Source: Phytophthora sp. 'mugwort' (Eukaryota > Oomycota > Peronosporomycetes > Peronosporales > Peronosporaceae). From it: DNA of 64,000 bases. The notes under the pieces were generated by a model. That model saw only the letters and a program-made list of their open reading frames with translations, did not search any database and had not been told where the DNA came from. A program made the position numbers and the translations under genes. Shown here piece after piece: positions 1 to 9,366 of this stretch. Position 1 is the first letter of the stretch, and the number at the start of each line of letters is the position of its first letter. The DNA lies in the NCBI GenBank assembly GCA_033558025.1, contig JAUCEF010000001.1:682001-746000 (forward strand), read 5' to 3'.

Positions 1-205
1 GGAAGCCTCAATGACCTCATCGGCGCCTACCACCAACGTCTTGAATTGGTAAAGTTGTAGACCCTGCGCCACTCCATCACCAAGGCACACTCAGGCCGCT
101 TCTGTAATACAACACTCCGTATTGATCCGTATCCTTGTGGTCGGTGCTTCCGTAGATGTCGCTCGCTTGGAGGTCTGCCACAGTCAATAGAGTATAGAGA
201 AATTT

Positions 206-269
206 ACCGGTGGGTGGAATCGAACCACCTCCTTCCCTTTCGGGAGCTCTTCCATTGAGCTACATCGGT
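206..269 (-). tRNA. tRNA-like sequence (pseudo-tRNA or SINE head)
   Basis: Read on the minus strand, this has a 7-bp acceptor stem (one A-C mismatch), a D-arm with GCTC/GAGC, and a perfect 5-bp T-arm with TTCGATT loop. The internal promoter boxes TAGCTCAATGGA (A) and GGTTCGATTCC (B) are intact. It is only 64 nt long: the anticodon-arm region is about 7 nt too short and shows only a TCCC-GAAA-GGGA mini-hairpin, so no anticodon can be assigned. That makes a working tRNA unlikely. A tRNA-derived SINE head or tRNA pseudogene fits better. A GGTG-rich simple repeat abuts it at about 266-286. Confidence 0.45.
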
Positions 270-1018
270 GGGTGGGTGGGTGGGGCGGTTAGACAACAAC
301 ATCGCAGAGGATACCCAGCTGGAGGATCGACGAGGAATTAACGACCATGGTTCTTTGTGGAAGCGACAACCCTCTTAGAAGTGCCATGGGCACAACCCGT
401 CAATTCACCGGGTCAGGTGGTCAATCGATCACTGAGGTCGCAGGCAAAATGGCGCAGTCAAAATGCACGTGTGCCACTCATTTGCAAAATGTAATTCCGC
501 CTGCCACCTATCAATGACCAGTCATTTGCGAGGGGATTTTTTACGGGCTGTATGTCATTTTACGAAAGCCTCCACAACTGGTGCGATATAAAATTCTTCG
601 ATATGGTCAGATGCTAGTCGGAAATGCGGCGACAGTCGGAGTCGTGATGATATGGTCGGGGCAACTATTTTATTCCTTTTAAGGGCATTCCTAGGCAGGG
701 GTGTACGTGACTACCGGAACAGCCGGTAGCCCTTCGGCCTTGCTGAATACCTCGCCGCAGCCACTGGTTCGACATTGAAGGCTCCAAAAACCGGGATGAC
801 AATTGCATTTTTGTCAGGATCCGAGCTTACCGCCATCTCCCGAGCATCCACCACCCCAAATCCGATGTCACTGACCTTCCCAATCTACCATACTGGACGT
901 TATATATACAATATACATGTATATACACTGTATTAGTATACAGTGCGGGCATTAAATATACTGCCACCGATGAAAACTGTCCAATTTCAGCGGGTAGTTC
1001 GATTTAGAATTTGGTTTA
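270..1018. other. No gene seen; AT-rich spacer
   Basis: No convincing coding sequence. It holds a short GGTG repeat next to the tRNA-like element and, at about 900-950, a TA-rich stretch with an imperfect palindrome (cactgtat...tatacagtg). Nothing else is recognised. Confidence 0.5.
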
Positions 1019-1398
1019 ACTAATGGAAATAGCTTGTCCAAACAAGGCGAACATCGTTGGAAGCGCTCCATTTCCGCAAATTCTCTTTGCGGGGCAAGCA
1101 AAACCGTCACCAGACAAATGAAAAAAGCGGGAAAAGCTATACTGCCGTTGCCACTTTCGTCCACCACAAGCGCATTGTGCTCCCGCCAGTAAAATCATCG
1201 ACTGCGCCACGTATAGGCATCACGCATAAGCAACGCCATTTAGCTCGTAATGTTCGCAGTGGCAGTATAGCTTGTTCCCCTTCTACAAGACGTCGCGATC
1301 GTTGTCGGCTTGGCTCGCAGCGAGTATTTGTCGAAATGGCGCTTCCAATGGTGTTCGCCTTAATTTCGAGCGCTCTTTTCATTGGTAAGAACGCCATG
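1019..1398. repeat. Foldback (imperfect inverted repeat) element, about 380 bp
   Basis: The left arm (about 1019-1150) and the reverse complement of the right arm (about 1258-1398) align over most of their length. Shared blocks include AAGGCGAACA, TTGGAAGCGC, CATTTC.nCAAAT and AGCTATACTGCC, with small indels between them. The centre (about 1150-1257) is the loop. The layout suggests a MITE-like or foldback element, or an inverted duplication of one TE fragment. Open frames across it on both strands are by-products of the symmetry and are not called as genes. Confidence 0.55.
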
Positions 1399-1774
1399 GT
1401 CGCTAAAAAACTATTGGCTGAAATTTGACCGTTAATATATTAATAATACAATACTATGCCCTTTTAATCCCCATCCTTACGATCTTACCAGCCTAACCCC
1501 ACGAATAATGGCGACACCAAATGTAGTAGCGTCATTCACTGGATTTTAACGTAAATACAGTTAGTTGACTTGGGTTTTGTATGTTGAAAATCTTAGTAAA
1601 ACTTCGTACTACAGTTTATCCAAGTTGTTAGGGCGATACGAGTGCCAGTACTACTCACTATAGAATCAAAAAATAGCTTATATTTATGTTTTCTCGTTAC
1701 CTATTTGCTTCAAAACGTCCTTACATTACCTTTATGATTTGGTACCTGTATGGATTGCATAATATCCATTGTGA
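1399..1774. other. No gene seen
   Basis: AT-rich spacer between the foldback repeat and the helicase relic. Stop codons occur in all frames and nothing is recognised. Confidence 0.5.
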
Positions 1775-2190
1775 ATGTTGCATAAGTCTTTTACGGTCAA
1801 CCTTCGCGCTACAGAGCAACGCCTAATGTCAGCGGCGTTGAGCGGTAACTCAGGTGCCGCTCATACCAGCCTTCGCGATCACCAGAGACAAGTACCAAGG
1901 ACTAACGGTGAAAAAAAATGGTTCTGGGGCCATCGCGACATCCACCACGCCACAATCCACAGCGGTCCTCGTTCTACGTTGCGGTGACGCGAGTGAAAAC
2001 AATGACGCAGCTATATCTCATGGAGCCGCTGACATTAGAGTTCCTTACAGACAACGACGGTGAAAGCTGTACTTCAGACCGACAGACGAAGCCCTGGCAG
2101 ACCGCGAGGTTGTTCAAGATGGAACGAAGTCATAACACTACACAAAATCCAGAGCTTCTCCGTGCCTTGGCATGGCTTAGTTCTTTGATT
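1775..2190 (+). pseudogene. PIF1/Helitron-type helicase C-terminal relic
   Basis: Conceptual translation jumps between frames and yields two hallmark blocks of PIF1-like superfamily 1 helicases: a motif V-like IPAFAITRDKYQGLTV and, about 25 codons on, a motif VI-like FYVAVTRVKTMTQLYLMEP. Such helicases are carried by Helitrons and are also cellular. At least two frame changes separate the blocks, and no N-terminal Walker A was found nearby, so this is a decayed fragment. The Helitron link is an inference from TE context, since no Rep/HUH motif was seen. Confidence 0.55.
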
Positions 2191-2193
2191 TGA

Positions 2194-4848
2194 GATTTTT
2201 TTCAAAATCTGCGCTCATTGCAGACCGTGAGCTCGTCAATTACTGCTCAATATGCATTCCTTGAGTCTTGGACCTCGGTTCTTCGCGGTCGATTAGCAGT
2301 AACGCGTAAATTCTCCGAGAACTTGGCACTTAATGAATCGTGGTGAGTCTCCGTTCGACCAATGCCGTCTTTCATGGCGGTTTTGATTCCGATATTCGAA
2401 TGTTGCGAGAAGCGCTGAAGTTGCTCAGTCTTGTGGCAATTGCTGACAATAAAGTGCAAAAATTCCTACTCTGACACGTTATGACCTCCAGCTACGGGAC
2501 GATCACGGCCAGTTTGATGGAGAGTTCGCGCCGCGGTTCCTGCGCGGTTCGATGCCAAACATTTATGTTACAGTGCGTTGCTGCCGTCTGCAATTCTCCG
2601 ACAGTTATTTTTTTTTACCTCGAACGCTATTGCATCGTATTAAGACGACAGAGAATGGGACACATGCCAGTACAGGGTTCCAAAGAGGCTTTTGTCACCA
2701 TTTTGACACTTCATCGAGCAGGACAGGACGTGGTCGACAGGTGGAACAAGATCCTGTACGCTCTACAGCTCACAAACTTGTGGAACTTAGGACAACCCGT
2801 ACTAGCGGCACGTTATTGCTCACACTGGACGGGGTCCGCAAGCACAATCAGCAACTCAGCGACTGGCATTTGAATGAGACGCTTGGGTCCACGTACAGTG
2901 AAGATGACGGCACAGCGGACGGACACTACTTCGTGCACGAGCTCGAGTCGGTGCAGATGTCTAGGCACGCTCTCGCTGTCACGAGACCTCCCCAATGTGG
3001 TGCGCACCACGCTGCGTATGTCTGGCTTAACCATCTCGGAGCTACAGATGTCGCTAGAGCAGAACCACGTGGCTTTCGTTCGAGCGCATCCACGCCATCT
3101 AACAGCGCATTCTCGCTGTGGTTTACTGTTTAATACGATTTTTTGCGGCCAGTCGATCACGACGAGCCAGAACGAGCACTTGCAAGTTGTTCGTCGATCT
3201 ACCATCGAATCTGTGGTCATTCTTATGTTTGAAATGGAAGATCATAGCTTCTCAGGACTGTGCGCGTCGCTGGCTGAAACTTCTGGAGTGGAAAAAAACT
3301 GACGGTTAATAACGCGTTTCGCTCTCTTACACTGACACAACGAATGTGGTGCTGGCAGTGGCTCACGTACGCGCTGTTCCGTCACGCGTCACGGTCGTCC
3401 ATTCATTAAAAAATAAACTTGTTGGGCGTCCAATTAAGCGACGTCCACATTAATGCCATCGATGAAGTGGTTTGTACCAATGTGCCGGAGCCTGGTCAAT
3501 CCTCAAACGCCGCGGAAGCTGCCTATACCGACGCAGGGAATCGCGTCCAGTACGTGTGTGTCCCTAAAAACACGACTGTGAAGATCAACGAGTCAATCGT
3601 GAGTCCCAAGGAGAATACAACACTGAAAACTGTCGATAATTTCATGCTCCGCATGTTTCAGAATGACGAAGAAAGCGAGTGGGTGAATGGAGGGTCCCTG
3701 GATATGACAACGGTAGGGTCCCTGGATATGACAACGGTATCATTTCGTCGGACCGCATTCGCAGGATATTGGACGAGCCGAGTCGTGCTTGTCGCGGGAT
3801 AACGTCGCTTTCTATTTCTATTGACAGCAATTCGGATCAAGACATGCGTTTTTGTTACAACTTGATAGAGGCTCGTTACTCAAGCTTTTCTATCCAGACG
3901 CTTGGTCTGTTGCTGTGGATGTTCATGCGATCTTACAGGCTTGTGATAAACGGAGCAGCTCTTTCTAGACAGCGTCTAGATTAACTTGGACACAATAATG
4001 ATCGAGGTGGAAGAGGGCAATGTAAATCTCCGGTGCATTGGTCTCGTGAAATACAACACCCGACCGACCTTATCATTCGTTTCGCAGAGAAACTGGCGGA
4101 TCCACTGGCAAATGGAGTACTTAAGTACGAGAATTGTGTTTGAGTGCCGATAAGGAGGGTTTTGCAATGGCTGAGGAGAGTGTGGAGGCGTTTCTTGACG
4201 TCCTTAAGATTAACGACAAGCTCATGTAACTCGATCTCTTCGTGTTGCCAGCAATATTTGACAAATATGCGGCTGCCTTTCGGTTGCACCATCACGAGAC
4301 ACTGATGATTGAAAAGGAGAAATTGCCGTTTTGCTGCCGTCGTGGCATTCCTCAGTGTCGTTCGAGGCCAAAAAAAAAATACCTGTCAACGACATTTTTC
4401 TACAGCCATAATATCTAGCAGATATTTGCTTTGGCGGTGATCAATGCGAAATGCACAGTTTGTCTTCGATGCGATCACTGAGCGAAGTGTGCCGTATGAA
4501 AACATGAAAACGCAATGTCGATTTGTTATTTAGCAAGGTGATATTCAAACTAGCAGCTACTCTACAGCTTTTTAAGAACTCACAGCAATATTACTTTTAT
4601 TCTTGAAAAAAATGAATTATGCTGTTTGTGCCGTGCGAACAAGTTTCTAAGCAATTACCTCGACAGTTATAAGGAAGTTGGCTCAATAGTTGACACTTCA
4701 GAAACCAACAAAAATAAAGAGTCGAATGGACGAGTAAAGCAATAAGCGAGATTACAGTTTTTACACGCTATAAGAAAAATAAACAAGAAAACTACGTCAC
4801 AAACATGTAGTCACGCGGGAAAATTGCAATTTCGACTTACTTGGAGCT
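2194..4848. other. Decayed DNA without an assignable gene
   Basis: Several short open frames (2552-3133 +, 3419-3802 +, 3679-3984 +) overlap in different frames and match no family I recognise. They may be TE wreckage related to the helicase relic upstream. The last 500 bases are AT-rich spacer before the gene cluster on the minus strand. Confidence 0.4.
3692..3739. repeat. Perfect 24-bp tandem duplication
   Basis: The 24-bp unit beginning GGGTCCCTGGATATG occurs twice head to tail with no mismatch. As 24 is a multiple of three, it duplicates eight codons in frame within the open frame at 3419-3802. It looks like a recent slippage event. Confidence 0.85.
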
Positions 4849-5841
4849 TTATACGTGGTCATTCGAAGAGTAGCGTCCGTAGGGCATTGAATTGCCAGGC
4901 ACGATGCGAGTCCCGTAGGTGCCGTCCGTTTGGCCATATCCACTGGCTGCAGACGCCCCACTCGAATAGTTGGGGGAAGTTCTGCCGTCATCTCTCAATC
5001 GACCATAATACTCGCCTGAATCCGAGTTACTGGGGTAGCTATCACGGCTGCTAGTGGTCGTACCGAACAAATCACACTCGTCACCTGCGCTTCGATACAT
5101 CGGACTGTTGTCATGGTTCGGATAGCTCGGCATCTCTCTCCCGTTGTTGTAATAAGGAATATTACTATTGCGAGACGGATATGATGACGATGCATTGTAG
5201 CCAGGTTGACGACGGCTGTCTGAAGCGTAAGACGAGTCTTCAGTGCGTGGCTGCTTGTAAGTATCGTTGTAATTGCCCTGTCGACTCCAATATTCCTGGT
5301 AGCTTTCGTACTTGCCACTGTCCTCGGTCCTGTCCGGATAACTCGGTCTGTAGTCACGGCTTGAGTCGTCAGAATAATTGCTCTTGTCTCGTGGGTTAGT
5401 TTCCGCCTTGTTGTCCAGGTTCATTCTACCGAATGAGTCACTGATCCCATTCGTATCCGGATAACTCAGCGTATAGGCTGGATAACTTCCGGTAGGCTTC
5501 GTAACTGACGGCTCCTGGTTGTTCTCCACCGGTTTAGTAACTGGGACCTCTTCCGATTTGTTCCCTTGTTTAGCGAGGAAATCTTCTGCCGCCTCTTTGG
5601 CCTTATCGACAATGGATTTATCCTTCTTCTCCTCGTAACCGGATTGGAGCTTCTCCTCTTCTCTCTTGGCGACCTGCTTCTGGGCGTACTCGACTGCCTT
5701 CTCCTTCACATGATACTTTTCAACTGCATCAATGGCTTTACTGAAGATCGAGTCGTTCTCCTTCTTGTCCTCCTTTTTGCTAGAGTCGCCACTGCCCGTG
5801 TACTTCTCGGCCGCCTCCTTTGCCTTGTTGAAAAAATCCAT
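4849..5841 (-). CDS. Hydrophilic LEA-like amphipathic-helix protein, 330 aa
   Basis: Single-exon gene. The start chosen is ATG at 5841 (MDFFNKAKEAAEKY), matching the N-termini of the paralogues at 9032 and 8256; the frame stays open 20 codons further upstream. Residues 1-100 are Lys/Glu/Ala-rich and predicted helical, with repeats such as KAKEAAEKYTGSGDS, DAVEKYHVKEKAVEYAQKQ and DKAKEAAEDFLAKQG. Residues 110-330 are low-complexity, rich in Ser, Tyr, Pro, Asn, Asp and Gly, and probably disordered. There is no signal peptide or membrane segment. The helical part resembles LEA group 3-type stress proteins; that link rests on composition, so function is unknown. It belongs to a four-gene minus-strand family cluster. 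Confidence 0.75.
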   Translation of the reverse strand: MDFFNKAKEAAEKYTGSGDSSKKEDKKENDSIFSKAIDAVEKYHVKEKAVEYAQKQVAKREEEKLQSGYEEKKDKSIVDKAKEAAEDFLAKQGNKSEEVPVTKPVENNQEPSVTKPTGSYPAYTLSYPDTNGISDSFGRMNLDNKAETNPRDKSNYSDDSSRDYRPSYPDRTEDSGKYESYQEYWSRQGNYNDTYKQPRTEDSSYASDSRRQPGYNASSSYPSRNSNIPYYNNGREMPSYPNHDNSPMYRSAGDECDLFGTTTSSRDSYPSNSDSGEYYGRLRDDGRTSPNYSSGASAASGYGQTDGTYGTRIVPGNSMPYGRYSSNDHV

Positions 5842-6419
5842 CGCGAACAGGCAAAAAAATCTTTTTGAGCTGAGGTCCCTCGTACGTGGCAAAAACTGCA
5901 ATGACCGGAAAACAGATGGACGCAGCGTCTCATGTTCACGGCCAGGACAAACGTGGGTGAATTCCTAGTGTACTGTACTCCTGTGCATTTTGTGCCGTCA
6001 CGGTACCGATAACTTATACCTAGGTGGCCGGTTTTGAAACGGACCAAGACCTCGGAGAGGTGGAAGAGCAACGGCAAAACGTCGGTTTCCCGATCGCGGT
6101 AGAGATAGAGAAATAGGCTAGCATTTCGAAAGCTCCTTTGTAGTGCGCAACCCGCCACTCCTCACCCACGAAGAAACATGAATGATTTCCCCACTCGTTA
6201 GCGATTGTTGGAAACGCCATAGGAATCGTTTTGTGAGTCTACCGCTTTCGCGTGAAGACGCCTGGGCGTCGGCATCGTCGTCGTTCCGAGCATCAGAGAG
6301 CAACCTCCTTGTTCACGTTTTAATAGTGCCACAACTCTAATCATTAGAGCAGACACCACTTAATTCTGAGCTAGGTACTTAGAGCGTTACTGTTTCTCTC
6401 ACTCTGCGCCGTCAAGAGT

Positions 6420-6600
6420 TACTATCCGAGCCCGAGCCGGACCTGGGCGATCCTTCCTCACAATGGACTTGTGCTATCGAACGTATCCTGGTTTGTCCTT
6501 CTCCTGTTTGGCGACTTGCTCTTGAGCAAACTCGACGCTTCGTCGATGTCGATCTTCTCCAAGGCAACGACGAAGCGATCGAGTACTACAGTATGTGCCC
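6420..6600 (-). pseudogene. Relic of a cluster paralogue
   Basis: On the minus strand a short translated block, SVEFAQEQVAKQEKDKPGY, matches the AVEYAQKQVAKREEEK and AEFAQKRVVKREAEKHQAGY blocks of the genes at 4849 and 8667. An in-frame stop follows, then a weak match to the KSIVDK block. Neither a start region nor the flanking helices remain. This is a decayed fifth copy lying between two intact genes. Confidence 0.6.
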
Positions 6601-6915
6601 GAGAACTTTGCCGATCTTCTCCTGTACTGTACTACTGTAGTACAAAGGTTGCTTGCAGAAGAAAGAAGAAAATAAAAATGTGGCAAGGGTGAGCACCATT
6701 TTCTGGGTATTTGCCCCAAGTTTTTGCAGTACAATGTGTACTATAAACAACCAAGTTAGCTATATAGTCCTCACCGCACGCAAAATGATATCACAATATT
6801 TTGAAAACAAAAGAAATTTGGAACGACGCTGCTGACCCGCTTCCCTATGCGTTCGTGTTTATTCTGCAGGTCAATAGTCGGCGTCGAGGAAGCTGTCACA
6901 CCCCGTCAAGCAGCT

Positions 6916-7578
6916 TTAGTCGTAGTTGTTGTCAGCCGATGCATAACTTCCCTGGCTTTGGTTGCCACCGGACATGCCAATGCCACTCGAGTGACCAGCG
7001 TGACTCGCGCTTCCATGCAGTCCCCGAGTCCCGTGAACGCCACCTCCCATGTCTCCCGTCTCATCATCACCGACACTAGCTCCAGTAGCCCCACGCGAAG
7101 AGCTCGAGTAGTTGCCACGATCATCGTCATCGTCATCGTCACTCGAATGGTGCTTGGAACTCTGGTGACGCCCCGAGCTAGTGTGATACTTGTCACTGTT
7201 ACTAGCGCCGTAGTCATCGTTCATCCCCGGGTAGTTGGGATTATTGTCATTAACCGAGCCGCCTCCATACCCTGACACGCTTCTCTCACTGCCAAGACCC
7301 ATACCGCTCGAGCCACTCGAGTAGCCGCTCGCTCCTCCAGTACGAGACGAATAGGACGAGGATGCATCGGGATCATTTTGACGACGATCATCCCAGTCGT
7401 CTCGCGAGACGCCCGTGTCACGCGAATAGCTCTTCGTCCCAACATCAGGTTCACCACTAGCATCCGACGAACGGTATGCCGAGCGGGTATCCGGGCCAGT
7501 ACTTGAGGACTTGTCATTGTCCTCACTCTTATTACCCTTGCCTCTGTTCTTGCCGATCATCTCACGAATAGCTTCCAT
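6916..7578 (-). CDS. Low-complexity Ser/Gly/Asp-rich protein of the LEA-like cluster, 220 aa
   Basis: Minus-strand ORF with two possible starts: ATG at 7635 (239 aa) or at 7578 (MEAIREMIGKNRGKG). The second is preferred because the extra 19 residues look unlike the family. The protein is almost wholly hydrophilic and disordered, with runs of Ser, Gly, Asn, Asp and Tyr, an Asp run (SSDDDDDDDRGNYSSSSRG), and a Gly/His/Ser-rich C-terminus. It resembles the C-terminal half of the protein at 4849 (SYSRDTG, SRTGGASGYSSGSSG) but lacks the KAKEAAEKY helices. It may be a split or reshuffled member. No function can be assigned. Confidence 0.65.
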   Translation of the reverse strand: MEAIREMIGKNRGKGNKSEDNDKSSSTGPDTRSAYRSSDASGEPDVGTKSYSRDTGVSRDDWDDRRQNDPDASSSYSSRTGGASGYSSGSSGMGLGSERSVSGYGGGSVNDNNPNYPGMNDDYGASNSDKYHTSSGRHQSSKHHSSDDDDDDDRGNYSSSSRGATGASVGDDETGDMGGGVHGTRGLHGSASHAGHSSGIGMSGGNQSQGSYASADNNYD

Positions 7579-7842
7579 CCTTGTCAAATTCAAGTGTGAA
7601 CTCCAGTTGTCAAGTGCCAAAAGGAAATTGATCACACGTTATCCCGTTGAGTTTTGCCCCTCAACTTCAACCAAGGAAGTTTTTTTCCTAGCTGGCAGCC
7701 TGGTCGCAACATTTTCCACTTCAACTTGTCGCCACCATTTGACTCTCTTGTGCCAGTTGGAATGGCAAGCGAAGTCATGAGCAGTGTCCCAACTTCGAAC
7801 GTAAGCTCTGTTTATTTTTATTCACATGCTTAGCCTGCCATT

Positions 7843-8256
7843 CTACTGTTTGTGGGTGTATTTGCCAACTGCCTCCTTGACCTTGTCCAAAATGGATTCG
7901 TCTTCCTCTTTCATCTTGTGCGCGTCTCCGTGGCCCGTGCATTTGCCCACTATCTCCTTAGCTTTATCCAGCACCGACTCGTCTTGGTTGCCCTTCTTGT
8001 ACGAGTCGCCATGGCCAGTAACCTTGCTCACTGCGTCCTTGGCTTTATCCAAGATGGACTCGTCGTCTTGATTGTCGTGGTGTTTCTTCTTCTTAGAGAA
8101 GCCGTGATCCTCAGCGTAATTGTGGGCGGCGTGCTTCATGGCCATCTTCTCTGCCTTATGCTTGAGATGATGCAGCTTGGACTCGTCCTTGGGCGAGTCT
8201 CCGTGGCCCGTGTATTTTTCCGCCGCCTCCTTCGCCTTGTTTAGCATCGAGTCCAT
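7843..8256 (-). CDS. LEA-like repeat protein, 137 aa
   Basis: Start ATG at 8256 (MDSMLNKAKEAAEKY), the same motif as the other cluster N-termini; an upstream in-frame Met at 8439 is ignored. The protein is built of repeats of about 25 residues with consensus DESxLDKAKExVxKxTGHGDxxK: residues 1-20, then three C-terminal copies (DESILDKAKDAVSKVTGHGD, DESVLDKAKEIVGKCTGHGD, DESILDKVKEAVGKYT). A His/Lys-rich spacer (about 28-65) separates the first repeat from the rest. Each repeat would form a short amphipathic helix ended by TGHGD. It is soluble and lacks a signal peptide. Stress protection by membrane or protein binding is plausible from the LEA-like design but unproven. Confidence 0.75.
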   Translation of the reverse strand: MDSMLNKAKEAAEKYTGHGDSPKDESKLHHLKHKAEKMAMKHAAHNYAEDHGFSKKKKHHDNQDDESILDKAKDAVSKVTGHGDSYKKGNQDESVLDKAKEIVGKCTGHGDAHKMKEEDESILDKVKEAVGKYTHKQ

Positions 8257-8303
8257 CGTACGCGATAGTTTGTTCGATAAACGCTCGTAGTTTGGTAAAA
8301 TCG

Positions 8304-8310
8304 AAAGTGA
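8304..8310 (-). promoter_or_regulatory. Possible oomycete initiator (Inr) upstream of the 137-aa gene
   Basis: Read on the minus strand this is TCACTTT, matching the YCAYTYY core of the oomycete initiator, 48 nt upstream of the ATG at 8256. The motif is short, so chance matches are common. Confidence 0.3.
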
Positions 8311-8666
8311 ACCAAAAAGTTTCCTGACATACATGTACCCAGAACGACAGTAGCATCGGGTCCTCGCCAGCCGAAAAAATCCGCCACGTGCCGATCTCGG
8401 CCCAAGATTCTTGGGGCGGCTGGATCTTTTGAGGTCCACGCCAACTCAGGGCACGGTCACCATTGGTGACTCACCATGCTGTATCCTACCTTTTACAGCT
8501 TCTCATCTGAACTATTAATAGCAGCATGTTAGCTACAGATGCCAAGACGTGAGTTGCGTTCTGCTTGACCTACGATATGGTACCAACTGTCTGCGAGCTC
8601 ACGGGCAGGAACTTGAGATGAATGGGTTGGTAAACGACAGGATAATTTATTACTGTGTATACCTAG

Positions 8667-9032
8667 TTAATGCTTCTTACCGAGAAAACCCTTGGCTTTG
8701 CCGAAGAGATCTTCCATCTGATTGTCCTTCTTGGCTTCAGTGTGTTGAGACTTGGGTTGTCCCTGTTTAGCGAGGAAGTCCTCGGCGGCTTCGACGGCCT
8801 TGTCGACTGTCGACTTGTCCTTCTTCTCGACGTATCCGGCCTGGTGTTTCTCCGCTTCGCGCTTGACCACGCGCTTCTGCGCGAACTCGGCTGCCTTCTC
8901 CTTCGCGTGGTACTTCTCAGCTGTGTCCATGACCTTGCTGAAAACCGAGTCCCTCTTCTTGCTCTTGTCCTTGTTGTTGTCGCCGCTGGAATACTTCTCA
9001 GCTGCCTGCTTGGCCTTGTTAAGGAAGTCCAT
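8667..9032 (-). CDS. LEA-like amphipathic-helix protein, 121 aa
   Basis: Start ATG at 9032 gives MDFLNKAKQAAEKYSSGDN, nearly the same as the N-terminus at 5841. The two proteins align over their first 95 residues: DSVFSKVMDTAEKYHAKEK, AEFAQKRVVKREAEK, GYVEKKDKSTVDKAVEAAED and FLAKQG follow in the same order. It ends with a short FGKAKGFLGKKH helix in place of the long low-complexity tail of the 330-aa paralogue. It is soluble and highly charged, with no signal peptide. The pair looks like a duplication in which one copy gained or kept a disordered tail. Upstream lies a heat-shock-element-like sequence. Confidence 0.75.
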   Translation of the reverse strand: MDFLNKAKQAAEKYSSGDNNKDKSKKRDSVFSKVMDTAEKYHAKEKAAEFAQKRVVKREAEKHQAGYVEKKDKSTVDKAVEAAEDFLAKQGQPKSQHTEAKKDNQMEDLFGKAKGFLGKKH

Positions 9033-9124
9033 GCTTACGGGGAATGCGTGAAGTGTTAATTGATTAATGCGAGTGATAAGAAGAAGGGAGTGGTTATTGC
9101 GACCGATTTGAGAGTGGTATAAAA

Positions 9125-9144
9125 GAACGTTGCGAGAACGTTCC
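9125..9144 (-). promoter_or_regulatory. Heat-shock-element-like sequence upstream of the 121-aa gene
   Basis: The sequence GAACGTTGCGAGAACGTTCC contains the perfect GAAnnTTC palindrome plus a second GAACGTT, about 95-110 nt upstream of the ATG at 9032. A TATA-like TTTTATA on the gene's strand follows at about 9118-9124. Inducible expression would suit a stress-protein gene, but this is motif evidence only. Confidence 0.4.
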
Positions 9145-9366
9145 GTGTACTATGTAACGTCCGTCCGGTTGCAAATGTATAATGCGTGTACACACATCTC
9201 CTAAAGCCGGAAGGGGGGGGGATCAAAACGCGCCTCCGGCTACTATGGAGCGGTCGAAAACACCGCCGAGGACGCGTAAGCGACCTCCGAGGGACGAGGG
9301 AGGGGATGAGAGCGCAACAGACACGGGCTGGAACGTACTGTCTGCGGAGTCCGCGGTGTTGGCTCA

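Noticed and set aside
1057..1428. 123-codon plus-strand ORF
   Set aside because: Lies across the foldback repeat. Its residues reflect the inverted symmetry, with no homology or start context.
5566..5868. Plus-strand Leu/Val-rich frame resembling a membrane protein
   Set aside because: It is the antisense of Lys/Glu-rich helices in the LEA-like gene. Similar hydrophobic shadows lie over the genes at 7843 and 8667.
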